Shown: positions 41,598 to 49,575 of the stretch, piece after piece
Layout: each line of letters begins with the position of its first letter
How positions within the stretch are numbered: position 1 is the stretch's first letter
From: Jiangellales bacterium
GTDB lineage: Bacteria > Actinomycetota > Actinomycetes > Jiangellales > Jiangellaceae
Direction: 5' to 3'
Length of the DNA stretch: 64,000 nucleotides
NCBI GenBank assembly: GCA_030447955.1
Contig: JAUJNY010000001.1
Span: forward strand, 637,485 to 701,484
Notes under the pieces: generated by a model
What the model was told of the DNA's origin: nothing
Databases searched by the model: none
Seen by the model: only the letters and a program-made list of their open reading frames with translations
Translations under genes and position numbers: made by a program

Positions 41598-42226
41598 GGA
41601 CCCTGGTCGTGCTGGCCAAGGCGCCGACGCCGGGGCTGGTGAAGACCAGGCTGGTGCCCCCGTACACGTTCCAGCAGGCCGCCGACCTCGCCGAGGCGGC
41701 GCTGTGCGACACCCTCGCCGCTGTGCTGGCTGCGCCGGCCTGCCGCCGCGTGCTGGCGCTGGACGGCGCGCCGGGGGCATGGGTCCCACCGGGATTCGAC
41801 GTCGTCCCGCAGCGCAGCGGTGGGCTGGACGCGCGCATCGCCGCGGCCCTGGGCTCAGCCTCCGGGCCGGCACTGCTGGTGGGCATGGACACCCCGCAGC
41901 TGACACCGCGGCTTCTCGACGTCGGCTCAGCGGGCGCGGACGCGTGGTTCGGCCCCGCCGCGGACGGCGGCTTCTGGGCCCTGGGTCTGCGCCACCCTGA
42001 CCCGGGCCTGCTCGACCGGTTGCTGCTGGGGGTGCCCATGTCGCAAGCCGGTACGGGGGAGGCGTTGCTCGCCCGGCTGGCCACGGCGGGGATGAGCGTC
42101 GCGACGTTGCCACGGCTGCGCGACGTGGACACCGGTGCCGACGCGGCGGCGGTCGCAGCCCAGGCACCCGGTACGCGCTTCGCGCGTACCGTCATCCGGC
42201 TGCGCGCGAACGGCACCCCGCGGTGA
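41594..42226 (+). CDS. DUF2064/TIGR04282 glycosyltransferase-like protein
   Basis: 210 residues, GTG overlapping the preceding stop. LVVLAKAPTPGLVKTRLVPP is the nucleotide-binding start of this NTP-transferase-fold family. VGMDTPQLTPRLL and WFGPAADGGFWALGLR contain the metal-binding DTPQ and the DGG..ALG block. The family often stands next to short GT2 genes, as here. Its reaction is not established. Confidence 0.88.
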   Translation: MRTLVVLAKAPTPGLVKTRLVPPYTFQQAADLAEAALCDTLAAVLAAPACRRVLALDGAPGAWVPPGFDVVPQRSGGLDARIAAALGSASGPALLVGMDTPQLTPRLLDVGSAGADAWFGPAADGGFWALGLRHPDPGLLDRLLLGVPMSQAGTGEALLARLATAGMSVATLPRLRDVDTGADAAAVAAQAPGTRFARTVIRLRANGTPR

Positions 42227-42921
42227 GCGGCAGCAATGGGTGGACGAGCCGCGGCGACGGTGCCGCCTTCGTCGACCCGGGCTACGCCCGGGTGCTCGCC
42301 GTCGGCGGGCGGCTGCGCGTCGTCGCCGGCTGCGACACGGCGCGCGATCATGACGCCGCCCGCTGGACCGGCCCGGCCGACACGGTCGACCGCAGCGCCC
42401 TGGCCCGCTGCGCCGGCCCCACGCTCGACGTCGGGTGCGGGCCGGGGCGCGTCGTCGGCGCGCTCGCCCGCCGCGGCGTCCCCGCGCTCGGCATCGACGT
42501 GGCGCCGGTGGCGGTCCGGCTCGCCCGTCGGTCCGGGGGTGCCGCGCTGCTGCGCTCGGTGTTCGACCGGGTCCCCGGCGAGGAACGCTGGCGGCACCTG
42601 CTGCTGCTCGACGGCAACGTCGGCATTGGCGGCGCCCCGGACGCCCTGCTGGCGCGGGCGCGTGAGCTGCTGGTCGCCGGGGGCGAGGCGGTTGTCGAGG
42701 CCGACGCGGAGGACCACGTCGACGCGCGGGGGACCGCCCGGCTGGAGGACCTTGCCGGAGTGGCCGGGCCGGCCCAGCCGTGGGCGGTGGTCGGCCGGGA
42801 GGCGCTGGACGACTATGCCCGGCGGGCGGGGCTCACGTTGACGGCCGGTTGGACGGTCCAGGGCCGGAGCTTTGCTGCGTATCGCGCCGCCGCGCTGCCC
42901 CGGCCCGCATCCGCGCCCTGA
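42223..42921 (+). CDS. SAM-dependent methyltransferase
   Basis: 232 residues, GTG overlapping the DUF2064 stop. PTLDVGCGPGRVVGALARRG is a clear motif I, LGIDVAPVAVRLARRSG motif II and LLLLDGNVGIGGAPDAL motif III. Substrate unknown; it could methylate a product of the two coupled genes. The last 89 nt overlap the 3' end of the convergent membrane protein gene. Confidence 0.85.
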   Translation: MSGSNGWTSRGDGAAFVDPGYARVLAVGGRLRVVAGCDTARDHDAARWTGPADTVDRSALARCAGPTLDVGCGPGRVVGALARRGVPALGIDVAPVAVRLARRSGGAALLRSVFDRVPGEERWRHLLLLDGNVGIGGAPDALLARARELLVAGGEAVVEADAEDHVDARGTARLEDLAGVAGPAQPWAVVGREALDDYARRAGLTLTAGWTVQGRSFAAYRAAALPRPASAP

Positions 42922-43294
42922 CGACCGCGAGCGCCGTGCCAGCGGCGACCAACCCCAGCAGCACGCCCAGCCTCCCGGTGTCGAGTCCGACGTTGGTCGG
43001 GTTGACCTGGGGAGCCGGTGTGGCCACCAGCGGCCACGCCAGCAGCGCCACCACGCCGATGACGAACAGCCCGCCCTGCACCGGCGGGCGTACCTCCGCC
43101 GGGAGCAGGCGGGTGAGCAGCCAGCCCACCGCACACACCAGTGGGGCCAGCAGGAAGTCGTGCGCCACCAGGGCGCCGGCCAGCCAGGTCAGCGTGCCGA
43201 TCGGCGCTGTCAACTCGGCGTCGACGAGCATGCCGCGCATGCCCCAAGCCATCAGGACCAGCCCGGCCGCGCCGAGCAGCACGCGCCCCTTCAC
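42833..43294 (-). CDS. Small four-helix membrane protein
   Basis: 153 residues from the GTG at 43294, which overlaps the oxidoreductase stop (GTGA). Four hydrophobic segments: VLLGAAGLVLMAWGMRGML, WLAGALVAHDFLLAPLVCA, GLFVIGVVALLAWPLVA and GVLLGLVAAGTALAVV. The tail is Arg/Ser-rich. No family is recognised. Coupling to the molybdopterin enzyme suggests it is an accessory membrane component. The 3' end runs 89 nt into the opposite methyltransferase gene. Confidence 0.7.
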   Translation of the reverse strand: MKGRVLLGAAGLVLMAWGMRGMLVDAELTAPIGTLTWLAGALVAHDFLLAPLVCAVGWLLTRLLPAEVRPPVQGGLFVIGVVALLAWPLVATPAPQVNPTNVGLDTGRLGVLLGLVAAGTALAVVRARMRAGAARRRDTQQSSGPGPSNRPST

Positions 43295-44454
43295 GCCAGC
43301 ACCTCCAGCCGGGTGACCCACTTGGTCTGCAGCACACCCGGCCGGTTGGGCGCGATGAGCCGGCAGGGAAAACCGTGGTCGAGGGCCAGCGGCTCGCCGT
43401 TCAGGTCGAGAGCCAGCAGCGTCAGCGGGTCGCGGGCATGGTCCGCACCGACCTCGCTGTCGTTGTAGATGCCGCTCTGCTCGAGCGAGACGACCCGTGC
43501 GCTGGCGTCCGGCGGCGCGCCAGCGGCATCCAGCAGGTCGGACAGACGTACCCCTCCCCAGCGTGCTGAGGCGCTCCAGCCCTCGACGCAGGTGATGGGC
43601 AGCTCGGACTCGTGCTGCGGCATGGCCCGCAGCTCGGCCAGCGAGAGGGTGTACGGCTTGGGACCGCGCACCTCCAACCGGAAGGCTTCGGCGTTGGCCC
43701 GCTCGACACCGGCCGCGGCCGCGGTGCGGTTGACCGGCAGCCCCTGCGGCCCAAGGTCGGGACGCCGCGGGGTCAGCACGGCAAGGTGGCGCAGCGGCCA
43801 CACCGTGTGCCCCGCCGTGGTGAGGGTGACCACGCCGACGGCGGCGCCGACTGCGGTCATGAACCCGCGGCGCGACATCCCGTCCCCCGCTGGTTCGGCC
43901 GCGCGGGGTCGGCGCAACGCGTCGAGGATGACCGGAGCCTTCGTCGCGACATGCACCAGCAGCGCCCCCACGGTGATCCAGCCCAGCCACAGGTGCATCG
44001 TCGGGAAGAAGAACGGCCACGGATACCACTGCGCGACGTTGGCGACGCCGGTGGCCACCTCGAGCAGGGCGCTGGGGACGAGCACCAGCAGGGACAGCCG
44101 TTCGAGCGCGCACAGCAGCGAGGTCGCCGGGGGCCAGGCGAACAACCTCGGGTAGACCGTCCACAGCTTGGCCAGCAACAGCGGGACGGCGGCCAGGCCG
44201 GTGGTGACGTGGATGCCCTGCGAGAGCCGATAACCCCACACCGGCCGGCTGGGCAGGACGAGCCAGCTCGGCGGGTACTGCAGCAGGTGGCTGATCAACC
44301 CGGTGACGAAGCAGGTCAAAAAGGCGATGCCGAGCCAGCGGCCGACCATTGCGGTGACGACCGGGTCGTGCAGCCGGCTGGAGAACGCCCCCGCGCGGAA
44401 TGGCCCGCGGCGCAGCACGTCGGGGGGCGGCGGCAGCGGAAGGTCGAGCCTCAC
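43291..44454 (-). CDS. Membrane-anchored molybdopterin oxidoreductase (sulfite oxidase/YedY fold)
   Basis: 387 residues from the GTG at 44454 (VRLDLPLPPPPD, the usual start of this family). The N-terminal half has about four helices (LGIAFLTCFVTGLISHLL, LSLLVLVPSALLEVATG, LWLGWITVGALLVHVAT) with histidines placed like a cytochrome b561-type domain. After MSRRGFMTAVG comes a further helix and the Mo domain: LPITCVEGWSASARWGGV holds the Mo-ligating Cys, and HARDPLTLLALDLNGEPLALDHGFPCRLIAP lies near the end as separate blocks. The substrate is unknown. Confidence 0.88.
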   Translation of the reverse strand: MRLDLPLPPPPDVLRRGPFRAGAFSSRLHDPVVTAMVGRWLGIAFLTCFVTGLISHLLQYPPSWLVLPSRPVWGYRLSQGIHVTTGLAAVPLLLAKLWTVYPRLFAWPPATSLLCALERLSLLVLVPSALLEVATGVANVAQWYPWPFFFPTMHLWLGWITVGALLVHVATKAPVILDALRRPRAAEPAGDGMSRRGFMTAVGAAVGVVTLTTAGHTVWPLRHLAVLTPRRPDLGPQGLPVNRTAAAAGVERANAEAFRLEVRGPKPYTLSLAELRAMPQHESELPITCVEGWSASARWGGVRLSDLLDAAGAPPDASARVVSLEQSGIYNDSEVGADHARDPLTLLALDLNGEPLALDHGFPCRLIAPNRPGVLQTKWVTRLEVLA

Positions 44455-44573
44455 GGATTGCGAGGCTAGGGCGGCAGGTCCCACGCCTGCCAGCGACTTC
44501 GCCTTACGGATCGCGAACGTCCCGCCCGCCCCCGCGTGCTGGGGCGGCCGTCGGCGCGGCAGGCTTGAGCGCC

Positions 44574-46043
44574 GTGGAGCGCCGTACGACCGTCGGGGCG
44601 AGCACGCTGGCCACCGCCCGGGCGTTGCCGGTCCTCCCGTTGCTGCCGGCGTTCGGTGCGCTGGCCGCCCTCGCCGGCCTGGCCGGTTGTCTGGCCGGCG
44701 CGATCCATCCGTCGCTGCGGGACTCCGTCGGCGTCTCGCTGCCCGTCGTGCTCGCCGTCACCTGGGGGCTCTTCGCCCTGGGGGCAGCGTTGCTGTTGCG
44801 GGTGCCCGTGCGGGCGGCGGTGCCGCTCCTGCTGGTGGGAGGGCTGGCGCTGCAGGTGGTCGCGCTCAGCGCTCCGCCGGCCAGCACCAGCGACATCTAC
44901 CGCTACGTCTGGGACGGGCGGGTGCAGGCAGCCGGGATCGACCCGTACGCCTATCCGCCGGTAGCACCCGAGCTGGCCGAGCTGCGTGAGCCGTGGCTGT
45001 TCCCGCCGGGGCGGCGTTGCGACGGTGTCGTCGGCGACTGCCCGGTGATCAACAGGGCGGACGAGCCGACTGCGTACCCTCCGGTTGCCCAGGCGGCGTT
45101 CCTGGCCGTGCACCTGCTCGCCCCTGATGCCCGGCAGTTCCCGTTCCAGCTGCTCGGGGCCGGGAGTGCCCTGCTCGTCGCGGCGCTGCTCATCTCGCTG
45201 CTGCGCCGAGGTGGGCGCGACCCGCGGCTGGCCGTGCTGTGGGCGTGGTGCCCGCTGGTGCCGTACGAGGCGGGGAACGCGGCCCACGTCGACGCGCTCG
45301 CCACGCTGCTGGCGCTTGCCGCGGTGGCGGCGGCGGCACAGGACCGGGCCTCCGGCCCGTGGAAGGCCGGCGCCTGGCTCGGGGCGGCGACCGGCACCAA
45401 GCTGGTGCCGCTCCTACTGGCACCGGTCCTGCTGCGCGGGACCGGCGTGCGGCGGGCCCTGGCGGTAGCCGGCGGGCTCGGGGCCGTCCTCGCCCTGGTG
45501 TACGTGCCCCACGTCGTCGCCGTGGGTGGGCGGGCGCTGGGGTTCCTGCCCGGCTACCTGCGCGAGGAGGGCTACGTCGACGGCGGCGGGCGGTTCGTCC
45601 TGCTGGGGTTGGTGCTGCCGGACGCGGTGGCGCCCGTGGCGGCTGTCGTGGTGGTGGGAGCGGCGGCGGTGGCCGCGGCCCGGGTGACGCGGCGCGCGCC
45701 GCCGGACGGCGACGCGGCGGCGTCGGCAGGTCCGGGCGTTGTCGTGCTGGGGGTCGCGCTGCTGGCGGCGACCCCCACCTACCCCTGGTACGGCCTGCTG
45801 CTGGCGGCGCTTGTCCCGTTGAGCGGGCGACCCGAGTGGCTGGCCGTGGCGGCGGCCGGCTACCCCGCCTACCTCGCTCCGGTGCTCGGTATCAGCCTCG
45901 ACACGGGCAAGGTCGTCGGGTATGCAGCAGCGCTGGCCGTAGTGACGGGCGCCACGCTCGCCCGGTCCGCAGCCGGCACGGCCCGCCCGGCGTCGCTCCG
46001 GCCAGCGGCCCAGCCCGGCACGCCGCCCCGTACCCGGCAATAG
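44574..46043 (+). CDS. GT87/DUF2029-like membrane mannosyltransferase
   Basis: 489 residues from the GTG at 44574 (TTG 44565 also possible). About ten hydrophobic segments. The first outer loop has STSDIYRYVWDGRVQAAGID, the acidic S-D-x-Y-R-Y-x-W-D-G motif of GT-C enzymes that use polyprenyl-phosphate sugars. DEPTAYPPVAQAAFLA and KLVPLLLAPVLL further support it. The homologous actinobacterial enzymes use polyprenyl-phosphomannose. Divergent from the molybdopterin oxidoreductase. Confidence 0.8.
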   Translation: MERRTTVGASTLATARALPVLPLLPAFGALAALAGLAGCLAGAIHPSLRDSVGVSLPVVLAVTWGLFALGAALLLRVPVRAAVPLLLVGGLALQVVALSAPPASTSDIYRYVWDGRVQAAGIDPYAYPPVAPELAELREPWLFPPGRRCDGVVGDCPVINRADEPTAYPPVAQAAFLAVHLLAPDARQFPFQLLGAGSALLVAALLISLLRRGGRDPRLAVLWAWCPLVPYEAGNAAHVDALATLLALAAVAAAAQDRASGPWKAGAWLGAATGTKLVPLLLAPVLLRGTGVRRALAVAGGLGAVLALVYVPHVVAVGGRALGFLPGYLREEGYVDGGGRFVLLGLVLPDAVAPVAAVVVVGAAAVAAARVTRRAPPDGDAAASAGPGVVVLGVALLAATPTYPWYGLLLAALVPLSGRPEWLAVAAAGYPAYLAPVLGISLDTGKVVGYAAALAVVTGATLARSAAGTARPASLRPAAQPGTPPRTRQ

Positions 46044-46064
46044 CCCCCATCCCAACTCAGGCAC

Positions 46065-46094
46065 TTGACGTGCGGCTGGTATCAGGCATGTAAT
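46065..46094 (+). promoter_or_regulatory. Sigma-70-type promoter for whiB2
   Basis: TTGACG (46065-46070) and TGTAAT (46089-46094) are separated by 18 nt, close to the consensus of the housekeeping sigma factor. It stands 87 nt upstream of the whiB2 start, within the non-coding stretch 46044-46180. Confidence 0.5.
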
Positions 46095-46180
46095 TCCACC
46101 CATGTCGTTCCGGCCCCCGGACCGCGACCGGGTGCTATGGACCGGGAACGGCAGCGCCCCAGGGGTCGAGGAGGCCGACG

Positions 46181-46459
46181 ATGGAGCACTGGCCGACGGC
46201 TGAGGAGTGGCCGCAGCTGCTCAGCGACGACGAGGAGCAGGTGCTCGGGTGGCAGGAGCGCGCGCTGTGCGCGCAGACCGACCCGGAGGCGTTTTTTCCT
46301 GAGAAGGGCGGCTCGACCCGGGAGGCCAAGCGGGTCTGCCTGTCCTGCGACGTCCGCGCGGAGTGCCTGGAGTACGCGCTGGCGCACGACGAGCGCTTCG
46401 GCATCTGGGGCGGGCTATCCGAGCGGGAGCGGCGCCGGCTCAAGAAGCGCGCGGTCTGA
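46181..46459 (+). CDS. whiB2: WhiB family iron-sulfur regulator
   Basis: 92 residues. Four cysteines at 30, 53, 56 and 62 (C-x22-C-x2-C-x5-C) bind a 4Fe-4S cluster. FGIWGGLSERERRRLKKR is the tryptophan beta-turn and basic DNA-binding tail. WhiB2/WhmD is needed for septation in mycobacteria and WhiB for sporulation septation in Streptomyces. The position beside fbiA, DUF3499 and manB supports whiB2 over other paralogues. Confidence 0.93.
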   Translation: MEHWPTAEEWPQLLSDDEEQVLGWQERALCAQTDPEAFFPEKGGSTREAKRVCLSCDVRAECLEYALAHDERFGIWGGLSERERRRLKKRAV

Positions 46460-46468
46460 TCGACGCGA

Positions 46469-46909
46469 CTAATCCCGCCCGTAGTCAGGGTCGATGTCTT
46501 CGGGCTGGCGGCCCAGCAGGTCGGCGACCTCCTCCACAACGACGTCGTGAACCAGGAGCCGAAGCTCGCGCTCGCCCTGCACGCGGGTCTCGATCGGCCG
46601 GCGGTAGACCACGACTCGGGGCGGCCGCGCGCCCGCGCCGGTGAAGCTGCGCCCGAGCGGCACCCAGTCGCGGTCCCAGTCTCCGAGGCCCGGCACCTCC
46701 TCGACGGCGAACTCGATGCCGGACAGCTCGTCGCCCAGCCGGCGCTCCAGTCGCTCGACCGCGTCGAGGACCAGGTCGTCGAAGCGCTGTGAGCGCGAGC
46801 GGGGCAGTGGCACCTCCGGGGGCGCCAGCGGGCCGCGCAGCCCACGGCCGTGGCGGTCGCGCCGCCGGGCCCGGCCGGCCGAACCGCGCGCCGGCGACGA
46901 CGGGGGCAC
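46469..46909 (-). CDS. Metallopeptidase-like protein (zincin-like fold, PF06262 type)
   Basis: About 146 residues from a GTG at 46909; the frame is open to 46996 and the start is uncertain. After an Arg-rich start come FDDLVLDAVERLERRLGDEL, GIEFAVEEVPGLGDWD and PPRVVVYRRPIETR. The helix LLVHDVVVEEVADLLGR stands where the HExxH-type zinc helix of the family is expected, but the pattern is H-D-x3-E-E, so a classic peptidase motif is missing. It ends PEDIDPDYGRD like other actinobacterial members. Convergent with whiB2, as in mycobacteria (Rv3259). Confidence 0.75.
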   Translation of the reverse strand: MPPSSPARGSAGRARRRDRHGRGLRGPLAPPEVPLPRSRSQRFDDLVLDAVERLERRLGDELSGIEFAVEEVPGLGDWDRDWVPLGRSFTGAGARPPRVVVYRRPIETRVQGERELRLLVHDVVVEEVADLLGRQPEDIDPDYGRD

Positions 46910-46971
46910 AGCCGGCGAGGCTACCCCCGCGCCGCCGCCCAGCCGACCGGAGGCGGGGGTAACGTGCGCTC

Positions 46972-47340
46972 GTGAGGCCGGTCCGACGCTGCACACGCAG
47001 CGCCTGTCCTCGCCCCGCCGTGGCGACGCTGACCTACGTCTATGCGGACTCCACCGCGGTCCTCGGACCGCTGGCGACGTACGCAGAGCCGCACTGCTAT
47101 GACCTCTGCGCCGAGCACTCCGAGCGCCTGACGGTGCCCCGGGGCTGGGAGGTCATCCGGCTGGCCCCCGACCCCTCCCAGCTGGGGCCGAGCAGCGACG
47201 ACCTCTTGGCGCTGGCCGACGCGGTACGGGAGGCGGCCCGGCCGTCACCGGTCCCTGCGGCTGTCCCGGCCGCCGTGGGCAGACGCGGGCACCTGCGGGT
47301 GCTCAAGGCGCCCGATGCCCTGGGCAGCGGCGAGCGCTGA
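46972..47340 (+). CDS. DUF3499 family protein
   Basis: 122 residues, GTG start. RPVRRCTRSACPRPAVATLT and HCYDLCAEHSERLTVPRGW carry four Cys and two His placed like a zinc ribbon. This is the DUF3499 family, actinobacteria-specific and of unknown function, always near whiB2/manB (Rv3258c). The C-terminal part is Ala/Pro-rich. Confidence 0.9.
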   Translation: MRPVRRCTRSACPRPAVATLTYVYADSTAVLGPLATYAEPHCYDLCAEHSERLTVPRGWEVIRLAPDPSQLGPSSDDLLALADAVREAARPSPVPAAVPAAVGRRGHLRVLKAPDALGSGER

Positions 47341-47878
47341 GCGCTTGAGGTCTGCCGAGTCGGCGAACGGGGTGCCGCGCGACCTGCCCGTCATCGAGCG
47401 GAGCGTCGTCCGGGTCGTGGTCCTCGACAAGGCCGACCGGCTGCTGCTCTTCCACACCCGCGACCCGCAGCATCGCGACTTCGGCACCTGGTGGGAGCTC
47501 CCCGGTGGTGGCATCGAGCCAGGGGAGACCTACCTCGATGCGGCGGTCCGGGAGCTGCGCGAGGAGACCGGCATCGTCGTCGGGACGGACCAGGTGGGAG
47601 CACCGACGTGGCGTCGGCTGGCGACATTCATCTATCGGGACGGTCGCCGGCTCCAGCACGAGGTGATCGTGCCGGTACGGCTGGATGGCGCCGGTCCACC
47701 GGTCGACGAGTCCGGTCGACAGGACTACGAAAAGGAGGACTACTTCGACTTTCGGTGGTGGCCGGTGCCCGAGATCGTCGGCAGCACGCAGCGGTTCTAT
47801 CCCGGCCGTCTTCCCGAGCTGCTGCCGGCGTTCCTTTCTGGTGAGGAGATCGACGAGCCGCTCGAGGTGTGGTCCTGA
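47315..47878 (+). CDS. NUDIX hydrolase
   Basis: 187 residues from the ATG at 47315, which overlaps DUF3499 by 26 nt; TTG 47345 and GTG 47372 are alternatives. The Nudix box is complete: GGGIEPGETYLDAAVRELRE followed by ETGIVV. WWELPGG precedes it. The family hydrolyses nucleoside diphosphates linked to other groups; the substrate is not deducible. No equivalent gene is expected at this position in mycobacteria, so it may be an insertion in the core order. Confidence 0.88.
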   Translation: MPWAAASAERLRSAESANGVPRDLPVIERSVVRVVVLDKADRLLLFHTRDPQHRDFGTWWELPGGGIEPGETYLDAAVRELREETGIVVGTDQVGAPTWRRLATFIYRDGRRLQHEVIVPVRLDGAGPPVDESGRQDYEKEDYFDFRWWPVPEIVGSTQRFYPGRLPELLPAFLSGEEIDEPLEVWS

Positions 47879-47915
47879 CCGCTGGCGTCGGCCAGGGTCG
47901 CACTAGTGTCCGGGA

Positions 47916-49346
47916 GTGCACACCACGGCCGGACACGGGGGAGGGGCAGGCGCCGAGCGTGACCTCTCCTCGATAGTCAAGGCCTATGACATCCGCGGCG
48001 TCGTCCCGGACCAGCTGGACGAGGACGTGGCGCGGCGTATCGGTGCGGCCGTGGTCCACGCCCTCGGCGTCCTCGACGGGCCGGGCGCGGTCGTCGTCGG
48101 CCGCGACATGCGCGCCTCCTCCCCGTCCCTGGTAGCCGCCTTCACTGACGGCGTCACCGGTCAGGGGGCCGACGTCGTCGACATCGGCCTCGCCGCCACC
48201 GACCAGCTCTACTACGCCTCCGGGCGGTGGGGGCTGCCCGGCGCGATGGTCACGGCGAGCCACAACCCCGCCCGCTACAACGGCATCAAGCTGTGCCGCT
48301 CCTTCGCCGCTCCCGTCGGCCAGGACAGCGGACTCGCCGAGGTGCGTGCGCTCGCCGAGGCCGGGCAGCTCCCTCCCGCCGCGAGACGCGGATCGGTGCG
48401 CCACGAGGACGTGCTGGGCTCGTACGCGGAGCACCTGCGCTCCTTCGTCGATTTCTCGAGCGGTCGGCGCCTGCGGGTCGTCGTCGACGCCGGCAACGGG
48501 ATGGCGGGGCACACCGCACCGGCGGTGCTCGCCGGCTTGCCGCTGGACGTAGAGCCGCTGTACTTCGAGCTCGACGGCACCTTCCCCCACCACGAGCCCA
48601 ACCCCATCGATCCGGCGACGTTGAGCGACCTGCAGGAGGCGGTCCAGCGCGGCGGCGCCGACCTCGGCCTGGCCTTCGACGGCGACGCCGACCGCTGTTT
48701 CCTCGTCGACGAGCGCGGCCGTGCCGTGAGCCCGTCCGCCCTCACCGCGCTGATTGCCGAGCGCGAGCTGCGCCGGCACCCGGGCGGGAAGGTGGTCCAC
48801 AACCTCATCACCTCACGTGCCGTGCCGGAGATCGTCCGCGAGCACGGCGGCACGCCCGTACGGACGCGAGTCGGGCACTCGTTCATCAAGGCGACGATGG
48901 CGGAATCCGGTGCCGTGTTCGGCGGGGAGCACTCCGGCCACTTTTACTTCCGCGACTTCTGGTGTGCCGACTCGGGGATGCTCGCGGCGCTGCACGCCCT
49001 CGCCGCGCTGGGCGACGCGGCACCCGGCACCACCGCATCGGCGCTCTTCGGCGGGTACGTGCGGTACGCCTCCTCCGGTGAGCTCAACTCCACGGTGGCC
49101 GACCCGTCCGCCACCCTCGACGCGGTCCGCGCGGTGTACGGCACCCGGCCGGGGCTCATCCTCGACGACCTCGACGGGCTGACGGTGGAGCACCGGGACT
49201 GGTGGTTCAACCTGCGCCCGTCCAACACCGAGCCGCTGCTCCGGCTCAACGTGGAAGGCTCCACCCCGGCGGTCATGACGGCGGTCCGCGACGAGGTGCT
49301 GAGCCTCGTCCGCGGTGCCGACGTGACGTCGGGCATCCCCGGCTGA
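47916..49346 (+). CDS. manB: Phosphomannomutase/phosphoglucomutase
   Basis: 476 residues, GTG start. VKAYDIRGVVPDQLDEDV opens domain 1, VTASHNPARYNGIKL is the phosphoserine loop, AFDGDADRCFLVDERG the Mg-binding loop, and FGGEHSGHFYFRDFW the sugar-binding loop. LRPSNTEPLLRLNVE is the phosphate-binding end. It converts mannose-6-phosphate to mannose-1-phosphate, between ManA and the guanylyltransferase at 30521. Confidence 0.95.
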   Translation: MHTTAGHGGGAGAERDLSSIVKAYDIRGVVPDQLDEDVARRIGAAVVHALGVLDGPGAVVVGRDMRASSPSLVAAFTDGVTGQGADVVDIGLAATDQLYYASGRWGLPGAMVTASHNPARYNGIKLCRSFAAPVGQDSGLAEVRALAEAGQLPPAARRGSVRHEDVLGSYAEHLRSFVDFSSGRRLRVVVDAGNGMAGHTAPAVLAGLPLDVEPLYFELDGTFPHHEPNPIDPATLSDLQEAVQRGGADLGLAFDGDADRCFLVDERGRAVSPSALTALIAERELRRHPGGKVVHNLITSRAVPEIVREHGGTPVRTRVGHSFIKATMAESGAVFGGEHSGHFYFRDFWCADSGMLAALHALAALGDAAPGTTASALFGGYVRYASSGELNSTVADPSATLDAVRAVYGTRPGLILDDLDGLTVEHRDWWFNLRPSNTEPLLRLNVEGSTPAVMTAVRDEVLSLVRGADVTSGIPG

Positions 49347-49373
49347 CCGCCGGTTCACAAGGGAGGGCGTGGC

Positions 49374-49562
49374 GTGGACATCGACCCGCAGGTACGGGAC
49401 ATCTTGCGCTGCCCGGCGTGCCGCTCGACGCTGCGCGACGCTGTGGGGCCGGACGGCGGAGCAGAGCTGGTGTGCACGTCACCCGCCTGCGGGCGCGCCT
49501 ACCCGATCCGGGACGGCATCCCCGTCCTGCTCGTGGACGAGGCTCGCCGTCCGGGCGGATGA
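49374..49562 (+). CDS. Trm112-like zinc-ribbon protein
   Basis: 62 residues, GTG start. ILRCPACRSTLRD and LVCTSPACGRAYPIRDGIPV give two Cys pairs for a zinc ribbon, followed by the conserved IRDGIPVLL. Bacterial UPF0434/Trm112 proteins of this size often sit between manB and the SIS gene in actinobacteria. The role is unknown; eukaryotic Trm112 activates methyltransferases. Confidence 0.9.
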   Translation: MDIDPQVRDILRCPACRSTLRDAVGPDGGAELVCTSPACGRAYPIRDGIPVLLVDEARRPGG

Positions 49563-49575
49563 CCGAGCGCCCACC

